Source: Filosporella fistucella (taxonomy: Eukaryota > Ascomycota > Leotiomycetes > Helotiales). From it: a stretch of 64,000 nt of DNA. The notes under the pieces were generated by a model, which was not told the DNA's origin, searched no databases, and saw nothing but the letters and a program-made list of their open reading frames with translations. Made by a program: the position numbers and the translations under genes. The number at the start of each line of letters is the position of its first letter. The stretch's first letter is position 1. Location: positions 1,116,001-1,180,000 of the forward strand of contig JAQJZZ010000004.1 in NCBI GenBank assembly GCA_030077755.1. Reading direction: 5' to 3'. Of this stretch, positions 36,596-50,154 are shown piece by piece.

Positions 36596-37817
36596 TAGGT
36601 ACTGTAGCTTGCTGACTCGTTAGTTACCTTAGAAGGGTATCATGTATACTCGAGTCTACCTCATAACAGGGCAATAGAGTGCGTGAATCTATCTTTGTCA
36701 CCAAGGAAGCAAGATATATTCTAGTACTTTGGATATGTACTTCGATACTCGTACTGTCCTTGTACTTGTACTGTACCTACCTATGTGGTGCTGAGCCTGT
36801 GCCTAAATGACTGCTTCCATTGCCAACATAGGTATTTCTATTGTACCTAGGTATTTCGTACTTCGAACTTCCGTTGTCTTACCCTCCTAACACCTTTCGA
36901 CCTCAGCTGCATAGCGAACCCTTCCCCCTTCCAAGTTCCAGTCCCCCATGACACAATTTCCCTCATTGCCCCAGGACAGTCCAGTGTTGCCATTTCTATG
37001 TCAGTGACAGTGACAATGACAGTGTCAGTCGGTACTGCCCATGTACTCTGTGCCTTCAGGTACCTTGCTTTGCCTACTTTGCCTACCTTACCTACCTAGT
37101 CTTACCAACCCAACCGGTCTTGGACAGTAGTAGCCCGCCCGCTTCCTTTCCCCCCTCCCATCTCTCCCCTTCATCCCATCCCCTTTCTTCATCCCTCTTC
37201 CTCCGTTCCCTCCCCTTCCCTTCCTCCTACATCACGAACAAAACCCCAAACTACACCACCACCCGGACTTGATCTTGTTCTCGTCCTCGTGTTGCCCTTT
37301 GTTCGCCTCCTTGTTTGCCTTAATTAATTCAATCACACTCGTTTTTCGATTTTTGATCTTCTGAATCCGATCGAGCAACGACTACGACTAACGGCGCACC
37401 ACACCAAAGAAAACCAGCCCTTAGTCGACTTCACGCCTCGTTTCTTACTGGTGTGCCCCCTAACCAACTGACAGGTTTGAGTCCTATCGCCCAAGCAACA
37501 GAACACGATCAGGGAAACTTCACCCTCGATCCTTTCCCGCCCGCCACCATCCTTTATTTCGCAGCATTTCCTCCTCGACACTCGAGTTACCCTCACGCTC
37601 GCTCTACGAGTTCTGGAGCTCGTAAATCAAGAACCAATTCTTCGACTGCGAAAAGTCCATCGCAATCCACTACACGTCTCCTGACGCCATCACCAACAAC
37701 TTCGGTTTCATTTTCACGCCCACTCGTTCCACACCCTGTCAGCCATTCTGCTACACGAGCAGGACTTTGATATTTGATTTCTTGCACAACCTTCGGTTTT
37801 CCAATGTGCAATTAAAG

Positions 37818-37954
37818 GTTCGTTTGATTTCCATGCTTACCCCCTTTACGTGGCGGTCGACGGACCCCATCAGATCACAATACTCTCGACAACAACAAGT
37901 ACTTCCGAGCTGCTGTGCATGCAATTGACCTCAAAACTAACTCCATTGTCGCAG
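37818..37954 (+). other. Possible 5' UTR intron of FKS1
   Basis: A CTAAC branch-like site (37937-37941) followed by CGCAG at 37950-37954 makes a good 3' splice site 22 bases before the FKS1 ATG at 37977. A weaker donor GTTCGT at 37818 would give a 137-base intron that removes an upstream ATG at 37915. Transcript data would be needed. Confidence 0.35.
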
Positions 37955-37976
37955 GTGAATCTTCCAGAACGCAATT

Positions 37977-40900
37977 ATGTCGGGACACCCACAGCAGGGT
38001 CAATACGATGATGGCTACGGCCATCATCAGCAAGGAAATACAGATTCCTATTACCAGGACGATCAGGGCCAAGGTTATTACGACCACCAAGGAGGCCAAT
38101 ATGCTGATCAAGGACATCCACATCCGCAGCAAGGTGGTGATGGATACTACGATGAATCGTGAGTGGCATACGGCAAGATATTTTTTCCACTGTGGCCGGT
38201 TAGCTGACGTAACTAAAGGGGCTACTACAACGCAGATGCAAACAACCCATACCAGCACGAAGGTGGGTACTACGAAGGTCAGGAACACGGAGGTCACTAT
38301 CAAGACGAGTATTACAATGATCAATACTACGACCAAGGAGCACCCGCTGCTGGTCAGCAACCTTCCGGCCAAGGCTATCCCAAACGTCGTGGGGACTCGG
38401 AGGAGGACTCAGAGACTTTCAGCGATTTCACCATGAGATCTGACATGGCTCGCGCAGCTGATATGGATTACTACGGTCGCGGTGACGAACGATACAATAG
38501 CTACAACGAGAGTCAGATGGGAGGACGGGGTTACAGACCTCCATCTTCTCAGATTTCCTACGGAGGCAACAGGTCCTCCGGTGCCTCTACGCCAAACTAT
38601 GGTATGGATTACAACAATGTCCTGCCCGCCGGACAAAGATCTCGGGAACCATACCCAGCTTGGACTTCTGATGCTCAAATTCCGTTGTCTAAAGAAGAAG
38701 TTGAGGATATCTTCCTCGATCTGACAGCCAAATTTGGGTTTCAGCGTGATAGCATGCGCAACATGTATGATCATTTGATGACCCTGCTTGACTCAAGAGC
38801 CTCTCGGATGACCCCGAACCAAGCTCTTCTGTCGCTCCATGCAGATTACATCGGAGGCGACAATGCGAATTATCGAAAGTGGTATTTTGCTGCCCATCTC
38901 GACCTCGACGACGCTGTAGGATTCGCCAACATGAAGCTAGGAAAGGCCAATCGTAGAACTCGCAAAGCGCGCCGTGCTGCAAAGAAGAAGCAAGAGATGG
39001 ATCCTCAAAATGAAGCCCAGACACTCGAGCAACTTGAAGGCGACAACAGCCTCGAGGCTGCTGAGTACCGATGGAAGACTCGGATGAACCGCATGTCACA
39101 ACACGACCGTGTTCGTCAATTGGCACTTTACTTGCTCTGCTGGGGTGAAGCCAATCAGGTTCGTTTCATGCCCGAGTGCCTTTGCTTCATCTTCAAGTGT
39201 GCAGACGATTATCTCAACTCGCCCGCCTGCCAAAACTTGGTTGAACCAGTTGACGAGTTCACATATCTCAACAATGTCATCACCCCACTGTATCAATACT
39301 GCCGCGACCAAGGCTATGAGATTCAAGATGGCAAGTACGTTCGCCGTGAGCGGGATCACAATAAGATCATTGGTTATGATGATTGCAACCAGCTTTTTTG
39401 GTATCCTGAGGGCATTGAGTTGATTGTCATGGAAGACAAGACTAGAATCGTCGACTTCCCTCCCGCTGAGCGATTCTTGAAGCTCAAGGAGGTCAATTGG
39501 AATAAGGTCTTCTTCAAGACTTACAAGGAGACTCGTTCCTGGTTCCACATGCTTGTCAACTTTAACCGCATCTGGGTCATTCACATCACTGCTTTCTGGT
39601 TCTACACTGCAAAGAACTCCCCCACTCTGTTAGTCAAGAACTATGAACAGGAGCGAAACAACCAACCACCCGCATCAGCTCAATGGTCTGCCGTCGCTCT
39701 TGGTGGTGCTGTTGCCTGTTTAATCATGATCTCTGCCACCATTGCAGAATGGACTTACGTACCTCGACGTTGGGCTGGAGCTCAACATCTGACAAAACGA
39801 CTCTTCTTCCTCATCGGCATGCTTATTCTTAATGTTGCCCCGAGTGTATACATCTTCATCATTCCAGATACTCAAGAGACGAAGATTGCCTTGATTCTGG
39901 GCATCGTACAATTCTTCATTGCACTGGCATCCTTCTTTTTCTTTGCAGTGATGCCTTTGGGCGGTTTGTTTGGAAGCTACCTTACCAAGAACTCCCGACA
40001 ATATGTTGCAAGTCAAACGTTCACGGCCAGCTACCCTCGACTCTCTGGAAACGACATGTGGATGTCATACGGTCTTTGGCTCTGTGTGTTCGCTGCGAAG
40101 CTCGTGGAATCATATTTTTTCCTCACCCTGTCATTCCGCGATCCAATCAGATATCTTGCTTCTATGAAGATTGAGAACTGTCTTGGCGACAATCTTTTTG
40201 GGAATGTCCTTTGCTTGCAGCAACCCAAAATTCTCCTGGGCTTGATGTTTGTCACCGATTTGTGTTTGTTCTTTCTTGACACATTTTTGTGGTATATCAT
40301 CATGAACACCATCTACTCCGTTGCCCGTTCCTTTTACCTCGGTGTGTCGATATGGACTCCTTGGAGGAATATTTTCTCCCGACTGCCAAAGCGTATCTAC
40401 TCTAAGGTTCTTGCCACTACAGATATGGAGATCAAGTACAAACCAAAGGTCCTCATATCTCAGATCTGGAACGCAATTGTCATTTCCATGTACCGAGAGC
40501 ACTTGCTTGCTATCGACCACGTGCAAAAGCTCCTTTATCACCAGGTGCCCTCGGAGCAAGAAGGCAAACGTACGCTACGAGCGCCTACTTTCTTCGTCTC
40601 ACAAGAAGATCACTCTTTCAAAACAGAATTCTTCCCAAGTCAGAGTGAGGCCGAGCGCCGTATCTCGTTCTTCGCGCAGTCCCTGTCAACTCCCATTCCA
40701 GAACCGCTTCCAGTCGACAATATGCCGACTTTCACTGTTTTAATCCCTCATTACAGTGAAAAGATTCTGCTTTCGCTGCGCGAAATCATTCGTGAGGATG
40801 AGCCTTATTCTCGTGTCACCCTGCTGGAATATCTCAAGCAACTCCACCCTCACGAGTGGGATTGCTTCGTGAAAGACACCAAGATTCTTGCCGACGAGAC

Positions 40901-43900
40901 TTCACAGTTCAATGGGGACTACGAAAAGAGTGAAAAGGACACCGCCAAGAGCAAGATTGACGATCTTCCATTTTACTGTATTGGATTCAAATCTGCGGCC
41001 CCAGAGTACACCCTCCGGACTCGTATTTGGGCTTCACTGCGATCACAAACGCTCTACAGGACCATTTCTGGTTTCATGAACTACAGCAGAGCAATCAAGC
41101 TTCTGTACCGTGTTGAAAATCCCGAGGTTGTGCAAATGTTTGGGGGTAATTCGGACAAACTCGAGCGTGAGCTTGAACGTATGGCACGCCGCAAGTTTAA
41201 GCTTATCGTCTCGATGCAAAGATATGCCAAATTCAAGAAAGAGGAGATGGAGAACACCGAATTCTTGCTCCGTGCCTACCCTGATCTACAAATCGCCTAT
41301 TTGGATGAAGAAGCGCCTTTGGTCGAAGGTGAAGAACCTCGTCTGTATTCCGCATTGATTGATGGCCACTCTGAGATCATGGAGAATGGTATGCGCAGGC
41401 CAAAGTTCCGTATCCAACTATCTGGAAACCCTATTCTCGGTGATGGAAAGTCCGATAACCAAAATCACGCCATTATCTTCTACCGCGGCGAGTACATTCA
41501 GCTCATCGATGCTAATCAGGATAACTATCTCGAAGAGTGCCTCAAGATCCGAAGCGTTCTGGCTGAATTCGAAGAAATGACCACAGACAATGTCTCTCCT
41601 TACACTCCTGGTGTTGATAACCCAAAGACTGATCCCGTTGCAATTCTCGGAGCTCGTGAATACATCTTCTCTGAGAACATTGGTATCTTGGGTGATGTCG
41701 CTGCTGGAAAGGAACAAACCTTCGGCACCTTGTTTGCCCGTACACTTGCTTCAATTGGCGGAAAACTTCATTATGGCCATCCTGATTTCCTCAATGGTAT
41801 CTTTATGACTACTCGTGGAGGTGTGTCTAAGGCACAGAAGGGTCTGCATCTGAATGAGGATATTTACGCTGGCATGACCGCCTTGTTGCGTGGTGGTCGG
41901 ATCAAGCACTGCGAATACTACCAGTGTGGGAAAGGCCGTGATCTTGGATTTGGCTCTATCCTGAACTTCACAACAAAGATTGGAACGGGTATGGGCGAGC
42001 AAATGTTGTCCCGCGAGTATTATTACTTGGGCACTCAGCTTCCTCTGGACCGCTTCCTCTCCTTCTACTACGCTCATCCCGGTTTCCATTTGAACAACAT
42101 GTTTATCATGTTGTCCGTTCAAATGTTCATGATTTGTCTGATCAACTTAGGCGCGCTTCGCAATCAAACAATTCTCTGCCACTACAACACCAATGTTCCC
42201 ATCACAGATCCGCTATTCCCCACTGGTTGTGCCAATATCACTCCCGTCCTGGATTGGGTATACCGTTGTATCATCTCCATTTTCATCGTCTTTTTCATTT
42301 CTTTCGTGCCTCTTGTGGTGCAAGAATTGACAGAGCGTGGATTCTGGAGAGCTGCCACTCGTCTTGGAAAGCAGTTCTGCTCCCTCTCGCCCTTTTTCGA
42401 AGTCTTCGTCTGTCAGATCTATGCCAACGCGGTTCAGCAAGATTTGTCTTTTGGCGGTGCCAGGTATATTGGTACTGGTCGTGGTTTTGCCACCGCCCGT
42501 ATTCCCTTCGGTGTGCTCTATTCTCGCTTTGCCGGGCCAGCCATCTACCTGGGAGCTCGTTCTTTGATGATGTTACTCTTCGCTACACTCACCATGTGGC
42601 AGCCGGCTTTGATCTATTTCTGGGTCACGCTCTTGGCTATGTGTACATCGCCATTCATCTACAACCCTCACCAGTTTGCATGGAATGACTTCTTCATCGA
42701 TTATCGTGACTTCCTTCGCTGGCTGTCAAGAGGTAATTCTCGGTCTCACTCCTCTTCCTGGATTGCCTTCTGCCGCTTGTCTCGTACCAGAATTACTGGG
42801 TACAAACGTAAGGCTCTTGGCGACCCGTCTTCGAAAATGTCTGGCGACGTTCCCCGAGCTTCTTTTGCCAACCTTTTCTTCGGAGAGATAGTTGGTCCCT
42901 TGCTCATCGTTGCTGTCACCTTGATTCCGTATCTCTTTATCAACGCTCAGGTCGGTGTCACTGAAGCTCGCAACCCAGACGTGAAATTGCACGCAACGAA
43001 CTCTCTGGTACGAGTGGGTGTCGTTGCATTGGCTCCAATCGCTGTCAACGCCGGTGTTTTGGCCGCCATGTTTGGCATGGCATGTTGTATGGGACCTGTT
43101 CTTAGCATGTGTTGTAAAAAATTCGGATCTGTCCTTGCAGCAATTGCTCATGGTATCGCTGTCGTCATGCTCCTCGTTCTCTTCGAAGTCATGTTCTTCT
43201 TAGAAGGCTTTGTCTTCGCCAAAGCGTTGCTCGGAATGATTGCTGCTACCGCTATCCAGCGATTCGTATACAAGCTCATCATCGCCCTGGCATTAACGAG
43301 AGAGTTTAAGAGCGATACTTCAAACATTGCCTTCTGGACTGGAAAATGGTATTCAATGGGATGGCACAGCGTATCACAACCAGCAAGAGAATTCCTTTGC
43401 AAGATCACTGAACTTGGAATGTTTGCTGGTGATTTCGTGCTCGGCCATATTCTACTGTTCATAATGTTGCCCATTATCGCGATTCCTCATGTGGACAAGG
43501 CACATTCAGTCATGCTCTTCTGGCTTCGTCCCAGGTAAGTTAATTTTCCTCCTGACACTGATGGTAACTAATTTAAATCAAGTCGCCAAATCCGACCACC
43601 AATTTATTCCATGAAGCAATCGAAGCTCCGCAAGAGACGTGTGTGGAGATATGCTGTACTCTACTTCGTTTTGTTGGTCGTTGCACTTGGCATGCTCGTA
43701 GGGCCAATCGTTGCTGGATCTCAAATCATCAGCGGCACCAAGAATTTAACGAACGACCCTGAATCACTCCTATACCTGATTCAACCTATCGGTCTAGACA
43801 ATAACGATACTAGAGGCCGCACAGAGACCGGAACTGCGAATGCAACGGCAGCTGTCACGTCACCAAGCTCCAGCAGCAGTAGCACGCCCGGAGCTAAGAT

Positions 43901-43913
43901 CAGATTGTTCTAG
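37977..43913 (+). CDS. FKS1: 1,3-beta-glucan synthase catalytic subunit (GT48), 1942 aa
   Basis: Makes the main wall polymer from UDP-glucose at the plasma membrane. Three exons, 37977-38158, 38219-43534 and 43583-43913, give 1943 codons (relatives 1,900-1,960). The N-terminus is Gly/Gln/Tyr/Asp/His-rich ([14 protein letters not shown]), as in other Fks proteins. An FKS1 N-terminal domain, a first membrane block, the large cytosolic GT48 domain (contains RFRIQL-like and [20 protein letters not shown]) and a second membrane block follow. The two conserved segments known as drug hot spots read F695-LTLSFRD-P703 (40119-40145) and DWVYRCIIS starting at D1406 (42252), and both match the usual filamentous-fungal pattern. 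The C-terminal exon ends in a Thr/Ser-rich tail. ATG 37977 is the standard start MSGHPQQG. The GH72 gene lies divergently upstream. Confidence 0.97.
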
Positions 43914-44670
43914 ATTGTGGATGTAAAATGGCCTCCGGACTGTATATTAGACTGATACGGGGGGTAGTACATTTCAATGACCTTTTTTTGTTTGATGGGT
44001 GGTCATGGCGGTGTTTTAAGTAATTGCTTTCGGTGTTTGCATGGTACACGGCTTAGACATATGCTTTCTTTTCCCTCCACGTTCCTGTAATGACCGCATA
44101 TCTCGTCCAGGTTTGCGAAAATTTGAGGCATTCGCGGCTAGATAATAGCTGCCTCTACAAACAGCAATAACATAATGCAGAACTGAACACAAAATTCACA
44201 GACCTCTAGTGATTCCACTTTCCCACTCCTAATAGAATATAGCACTCAGCCTGACACTAGCCGGGTCTGATGATGGAAGTGTGAGGTTTTCGGGAAACTG
44301 CAATACTATATTTATGGCAGCGGTGGGCAGTATACATAATATTTGGCGTCCCTATCACGGCTAAATTAAGGATCGAAATGCAAACTCGGGGAGAGTCACA
44401 GTACCATCCAATTTCCTTGATCATATCCACTAGACCGATACAAAGCTGAATGCATTACTCCCCGTCAAAGTGAGGCCGTCACCTCCCATTTAACAGTGAC
44501 ATCCACCACAGGATGGGAACGGCAGGGGAGGTTGACGTATCACGTGGTACAGACTCAAAAGCCCGACCCAACGCGTTTTACCAATGCCAACAAAGACGGG
44601 AGGCAATGTCAATTGGATTTACACAAAATATCCAGCCCCTATGTCATTTTTCATCAGATCCATAGAGAAC
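43914..44670. other. Spacer FKS1 / LCB1
   Basis: About 760 bases containing the FKS1 3' end and the LCB1 promoter. The LCB1 frame stays open upstream to ATG 44584, which is treated as an alternative start. Confidence 0.5.
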
Positions 44671-46422
44671 ATGGAATTTCAAGATGCCCAGAAGTTCGTG
44701 ATCCGTTCCGTTAATGAAATCACAAATACTTTCCAAAAGATACCGGGCTCATCCATCATCATCCGCTACATCAAGTCAAGCTACCAGGACGATCCAGTAC
44801 GGTCTGCCATAGAACTGGTGCTTGTCCTCTTCTTCCTAAGATATCTCCTATCGCCATCCTATCCAACCCATACGGGGAACTTTGTGAAGTTGACTGAAGA
44901 GGTGAGCATAACACAATCATTCAAAGGTCCCCAAAACTGACTTTAGATTAGGAAATTGATGATCTAGTAGATGAATGGACTCCCGAGCCACTTGTCGCAC
45001 CTCAGACTAATTTTGAAGAGGCGGAAAGTGAGAAACTACCGATCATCGTTGGGTAAGATGTGCGACTCCACCTAGTTGGCACATCTAACAATCGTAGCCC
45101 TACAGGTCCTCGAGTCAAGCTTTCGAACGGCCGAACCGTGGTCAATTTGGCCTCGTACAACTTCTATAACTTTGTTGGCAATGAGCAGGTGAAGGAAAAG
45201 GCTATTCAGACTCTGCGGACTTATGGCGTTGGGCCTTGTGGTCCCCCTCAATTCTATGGCACTCAGGATGTGCACATGAAGACTGAAGCTGATATTGCAT
45301 CCTGCCTGGGTACAGAGGGCTGTATCGTTTACGCACAAGCGTTTTCCACCATTTCCAGTGTAATCCCAGCGTTCTGCAAACGAGGCGATATCATTGTTGC
45401 GGATCGCGCGGTCAATTATGCTATCCGGAAGGGGTTACAAATTTGCAGGAGTACAATTCGCTACTACGAACACAACAATATGGAAGACCTTGAGCGCGTG
45501 CTACAAAAGGTCGTGAAGGACCAAGCCAAAAAGCCACTAACCAGACGGTTCATTGTCACGGAAGGCCTCTTTGAGACAGTAGGAGACTGTGTGGATCTGC
45601 CGAAATTGGTCTGTTTGATACTGTGCTGGTCTAAATTTTCTAATTCCATGAATAGGTCGAACTCAAACTTCGCTATAAATTCAGGCTTATGCTTGATGAG
45701 ACTTGGTCATTCGGGGTCCTTGGCCGAACTGGTCGTGGACTTACCGAAGCTCAAAATGTTGATGCCTCCCAAGTTGACATGTTGGTCGGATCCCTGGCAG
45801 GTCCTCTATGTGCGGGAGGTGGCTTCTGTGCTGGTGCTACTGATGTTGTTGAGCATCAACGTATCTCAGCTGCGTCTTACACGTTCTCAGCTGCTTTACC
45901 AGCCATGCTCGCAACTACAGCTAGCGAAACGCTCAACATGCTTCAAACCAACCCCGAGATCTTAGTACAGTGTCGGGAGAATATCAAGGCGATGCGAGCG
46001 CAATTAGATCCTCGAAGTGATTGGGTACATTGCACCAGCTCGGCTGAGAATCCTATCATGTTGTTGGTTCTCAAGCCAGATATTGTGAACACCCGACGAC
46101 TGAGCACCGAGGAACAGGATCGCATTCTCCAAGAATGTGTCGATGAGGTCTGTACTTCTTCGCTCCCTGAGACACATAGCTGACTTGATTGTAGACTCTG
46201 GCAAATGGTGTTCTCATCACTCGCCTCAAGAGCATGCCCGTCGCTGCTGGTAGCAATGGGAAGGATGGCGAATGGAAGCTGCAGCCAGCACTGAAAGTCT
46301 GTATCACGACGGGTCTTTCCAAGAAAGAGATTGAGAAGGCTGGAGTCACGATTAGACACGCGATCACCAAGGTTATGACGCGCAAGACCAGTCAAAAGCT
46401 AGCACTTCCTGCAGCAACTTAA
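44671..46422 (+). CDS. LCB1: Serine palmitoyltransferase subunit 1, 520 aa
   Basis: The non-catalytic partner of Lcb2 in the first step of sphingolipid synthesis, at the ER membrane. Five exons, 44671-44901, 44952-45052, 45098-45608, 45656-46147 and 46195-46422, give 521 codons. A membrane segment (about residues 42-60, [18 protein letters not shown]) precedes the alpha-oxoamine synthase fold with [25 protein letters not shown] and [15 protein letters not shown]. The position of the PLP lysine is not a lysine, as expected of Lcb1. I chose ATG 44671 (MEFQDAQKF) because relatives start about a dozen residues before the F-x-KIPGS motif; in-frame ATGs at 44641 and 44584 would extend it by 10 or 29 residues. 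It lies between two wall-glucan genes. Confidence 0.93.
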
Positions 46423-48534
46423 GGCATCGAGCTAGGCATTGTGTACTCTAGGTTTCGAGCATTCCAGGCGTTCAATTAGATGGCAGGGCAAGCGATTGGC
46501 CTTAATATGTAATTTTTCTGAGGGTCACAATCTGATGTATATGATGGCCGTCAGCTAAAGTGCAGCCTATGAACAGTATACAATAGTGAATGTGCTGGTT
46601 TATGCCAGATTCTAGTAATAGTTCAAGATAGGACCCGTTGGGTATGTCACTTTTCAAGCAATCACTTCTAATCTCATTCCCGAATAGGATACCTAGTTAT
46701 ATGCGTAGGCTTTTCTATGCATATAGAACATCGGAAGGTGGCCTTAGGAGGACGAAACCGATGCATGAATGCAACAGGCTGAACTTGGTCCTTGTTTTAT
46801 TTAGCCGGCGGGCCGCAGACGCTTGCGTCTTGAGCGAAGTTCTAGTATACAAACGATTCATAATCACTATATTAAATCCGGCCGGGGATTGGAGACAGAG
46901 TTCCAAAAGTACCTAGGTTGGGTGAAGTGAGACTTGAGTTGGGCTGGTGCTTTACACAGATTTGCTTGGATAATTACATCTTCCCTATGCGAGAATGTCA
47001 TGAAGAACCAGAATAGAATGAGGTGAAGCCAGCATGACAGGCAGGTAGGGCGGTTAAAAAGGGAGTGGAGTAGAATTAGAAACACAACGTGAGACTTGGG
47101 CCATTTCTTTCCTGGAACACCCTGAAGCTCGATTCACCTCCTCCAATCCTAAAGATGTCGAGGAAGCGGCATGAAACTCGTGAAGCCAAAACAAGAGATC
47201 TACAAACCCTCCGCTGACTGTGGACAAGATGGGTATCTATGTAACATCTTTTCTACTCCTTCTGCACATCAATTTGTGTGAAAAAGAGTGTGTTGCGATG
47301 CAATGAGATGCGGTCAAGGTAAAATCAATACAGGGAACCGCATGGTAAGATAACTCGGCACATGGAATGCATTTGCTGTGAAAAAGCAGGATAGGTATCT
47401 AGCATAACTGCTCTTCAAAACGCAACTTCGGTAATAGTTTACAACAACGAACAAGTAGCAGAATGGATAACATAGCGGTCGCTGGTGGACGACTGCGAGA
47501 GTATTCGGGAAGGTCCCTTGATGGTCAATAGCCGTGTAGTTATGAATAACATGCTCACCACGCGAAACAGTATACCATCCCACGCATACCTTAAGTACAA
47601 AATACAGAGGAGTAGAAATGAGAACTCGTAGCCAGGATCCCGAGAGAAGCCATTTTGTATGAACTTATCCCTAGATATGTACCTCATATACCTATATGGG
47701 GATACGGCTCACGACTGACCGGATCCGAGAATAAAGCCGGGCCGAGTTGGATTTGCGGATGGTACTCTGGAAGGTAGCTAGATAATAAGGTTCCACCTTC
47801 TTACTGTTGGTACGGTACCCAGGTTCTGGATCCAGACCAGGCACGATGTGACGCCGGGTGACGCGATACGCCAGCCAGCCGGACGCCTTCCGTTTTCTAG
47901 GTAGAGTAGTACCTACTATGTAGGTACCTTACTACAGTACGAATTGTCTGCCCCTCCCTGTTGTCCCTTCCCCTCTGGATTCCACTCCGCTTCCAAGTTT
48001 TCTTTTACTCTCATTCTCATTCTCATTTTCATCTTTATTTTCATATTTTTTTCCAGGCCAGGAGCTACCGTATTATTGGAAGGTGCAGAGATCGGATGCA
48101 ATGGAACGCTGCGATAACAACAACACCCCACAGCTGCAAGATAGGAAAAGTAGGTAGTAGGTATCCGTATTGGCACTGTACCGTGTTCTGCCACGCGTTC
48201 AATATTAACTTATAGGCGCCAAGTTGCAGACAAGAAGGTAAGAAGACCCGGCTGCAACCCGTTGTCTGACCAGTACAAAGCTCCCAGCTCTCTCGGTCAA
48301 GGCTCTTCGACGAACTACCCACCTCCCGAACACTTCACTGCTCGTACATACCAGCACCGAGTACCTCACATTCGTACAGCAACCAACCCATCGTCCGAAC
48401 CCCAATGTACTTCTAGTGTACAAGAACAGTACAAGGCCACCCATTGTTGACCACGACAGCTAGAAAAGAGAGCAGCTGCCATCCTATATGCGTGCGCGTG
48501 CTACGAATTTAATTGATGTTGATGTCGACCATCG

Positions 48535-48616
48535 GGTCAGGAACAGGAACAAGAACAGCATTAGGATCAGGAACAGGAACAGAATCAGGAACGAGAACGA
48601 GAACAGGATCAGGGAC
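48535..48616 (+). repeat. AGGAACA/GGATCA minisatellite
   Basis: Around a dozen imperfect hexamer-like units of the form (A/G)GAACA or GGATCA occur in tandem. A short frame through it would encode Gly/Thr repeats, but there is no sign of a gene. Confidence 0.75.
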
Positions 48617-50126
48617 CAATACAGAAGCCAGCACATTATCGGCTAAAGGCTCAACACATGCACATGCAGGAACGCCCACACCCACACAGGATTTAGAACA
48701 CATGTCAGATCATCCCAGAGACTTCCATTTTCACGGCACTGCAGCCAGAGAAACTTGATCTGTGCCTCATCCTAGGGTGCATCAACATCAGCACACCACT
48801 TCACATCGTCGACTGAATTTAACCCTATGGTTGTGGCTCAGAGAAGGAATCATAATCGTTGCTCAACAGAAATAGAGAAATTATAAATAACAACACACAT
48901 CGAAACTGAGCAATGTTGCATGCTACTGACAATTATGGCTCCTCGGCTAGACAGAATCACATATCCTCTCTCCTTTGAAGAAGTCGTTGGTGGGTGGGAA
49001 GACTTGGCATAGATATCGGCTCAATTATTCTAAAAATCTCGGTCAGCTGTGATACTATACTCTGTACAAACTCGTAAGTGGGACTTTTGTTTGTATGCCG
49101 TATCGGCCCATGATAGAATGCTGGCTGCATCCTGTCACCTGTTCGTCTGATATGTATCTTGACAACAGAGTGCTCGTCCCATATTTCGCCCTCACATCCT
49201 TGCCTCCACATGTACAGCACAGTTCAGGAGTTACTAACAGTACCTACCTACCGTACAGCAACTGCAAAGGTAAACCAGCACTGCACCTAGCAGCGATAAC
49301 AACACCGAGTGAGCCAACCACCTCTACTTGGATTTTTGCAGCACCCGATTGCGAGGTAGGGAGGTACGTAGGTAAATATACTTTGTCTTATTGTGTAAGA
49401 TGTCAAGGACTAACAGGAACAGGAACAGGCCCGGACGCCTGGACAGCCCATAATAATAGATAATAGTCCATAATAACTCAACTCTATTCGACCTCCCTTC
49501 CCTGTCCAGTGCCTAGTGCCTGACTACAACGCCACTACTGTATAGTGACTACCTAGTACACCTTACCTTAGTTACCCTACCTTACGGACCTTACACCAAC
49601 AAACCTGAATCTGACCCGAATGTACTTTGTACTTTGTACTTTTACGGTACCAATACCAGTGCCTTACCTACCTCTACCTTACAAGTACTTGTACCAAAGG
49701 TGGGTACTCAGGAAGTTTAAAGTCTTGACGGTTCTTGGATTTACTTGTTCCCCGGGCGGGTACGAAGACACTGCACCTCAAAGCTCCAACAAAGCCCTTT
49801 ATCCTCCATCCCCCATCCCCATCCACATCCTCTTTTCTTCCTCTTCTTCTTCCCATCGTTTTCCCAATTCCCATCTTACCCTCCCCCCGAGTCGCTCTTT
49901 TGATTCTCCCACAACAGCACAGCACAACGCAAAACACCTTACGCAACATACCTTGCCCTGTCTTGTCTTTATTCACGCCCTCCTTTGAACAGACAAATCG
50001 ACAAAAGACCTGCAAAAGCGCAAACGGCCGCTCAATTATCACACTCACTCCCTTGCTCTTACTACTATCTCTCGCTCATACCGACCTCCTTCATTGAATC
50101 ATTCCTTCGTCAATCAGACACACTCT

Positions 50127-50154
50127 CTCACTCACTCACTCACTCACTCACTCA
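50127..50154 (+). repeat. (ACTC)n microsatellite in the GH17 leader region
   Basis: Seven or so ACTC units in the C/T-rich tract about 500 bases before the GH17 start codon. Confidence 0.8.

Larger units (their letters stand above)
31998..37976. promoter_or_regulatory. 6 kb divergent upstream region of the GH72 gene and FKS1
   Basis: No recognisable gene in almost 6 kb between two divergent wall-glucan genes. It is dense in GTAC, GGTA/TACC and TACTTCG words (see findings). The last ~900 bases (37100-37976) are C/T-rich and look like the FKS1 promoter and leader. Open frames of 60-120 codons occur on both strands but none shows family motifs. Confidence 0.6.

Noticed and set aside
37453..37770. 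105-codon Ser/Pro-rich open frame before FKS1
   Set aside because: Reading of the C/T-rich FKS1 leader; low complexity only.
42134..42688. 184-codon frame inside FKS1
   Set aside because: Out-of-phase shadow of the FKS1 membrane region.
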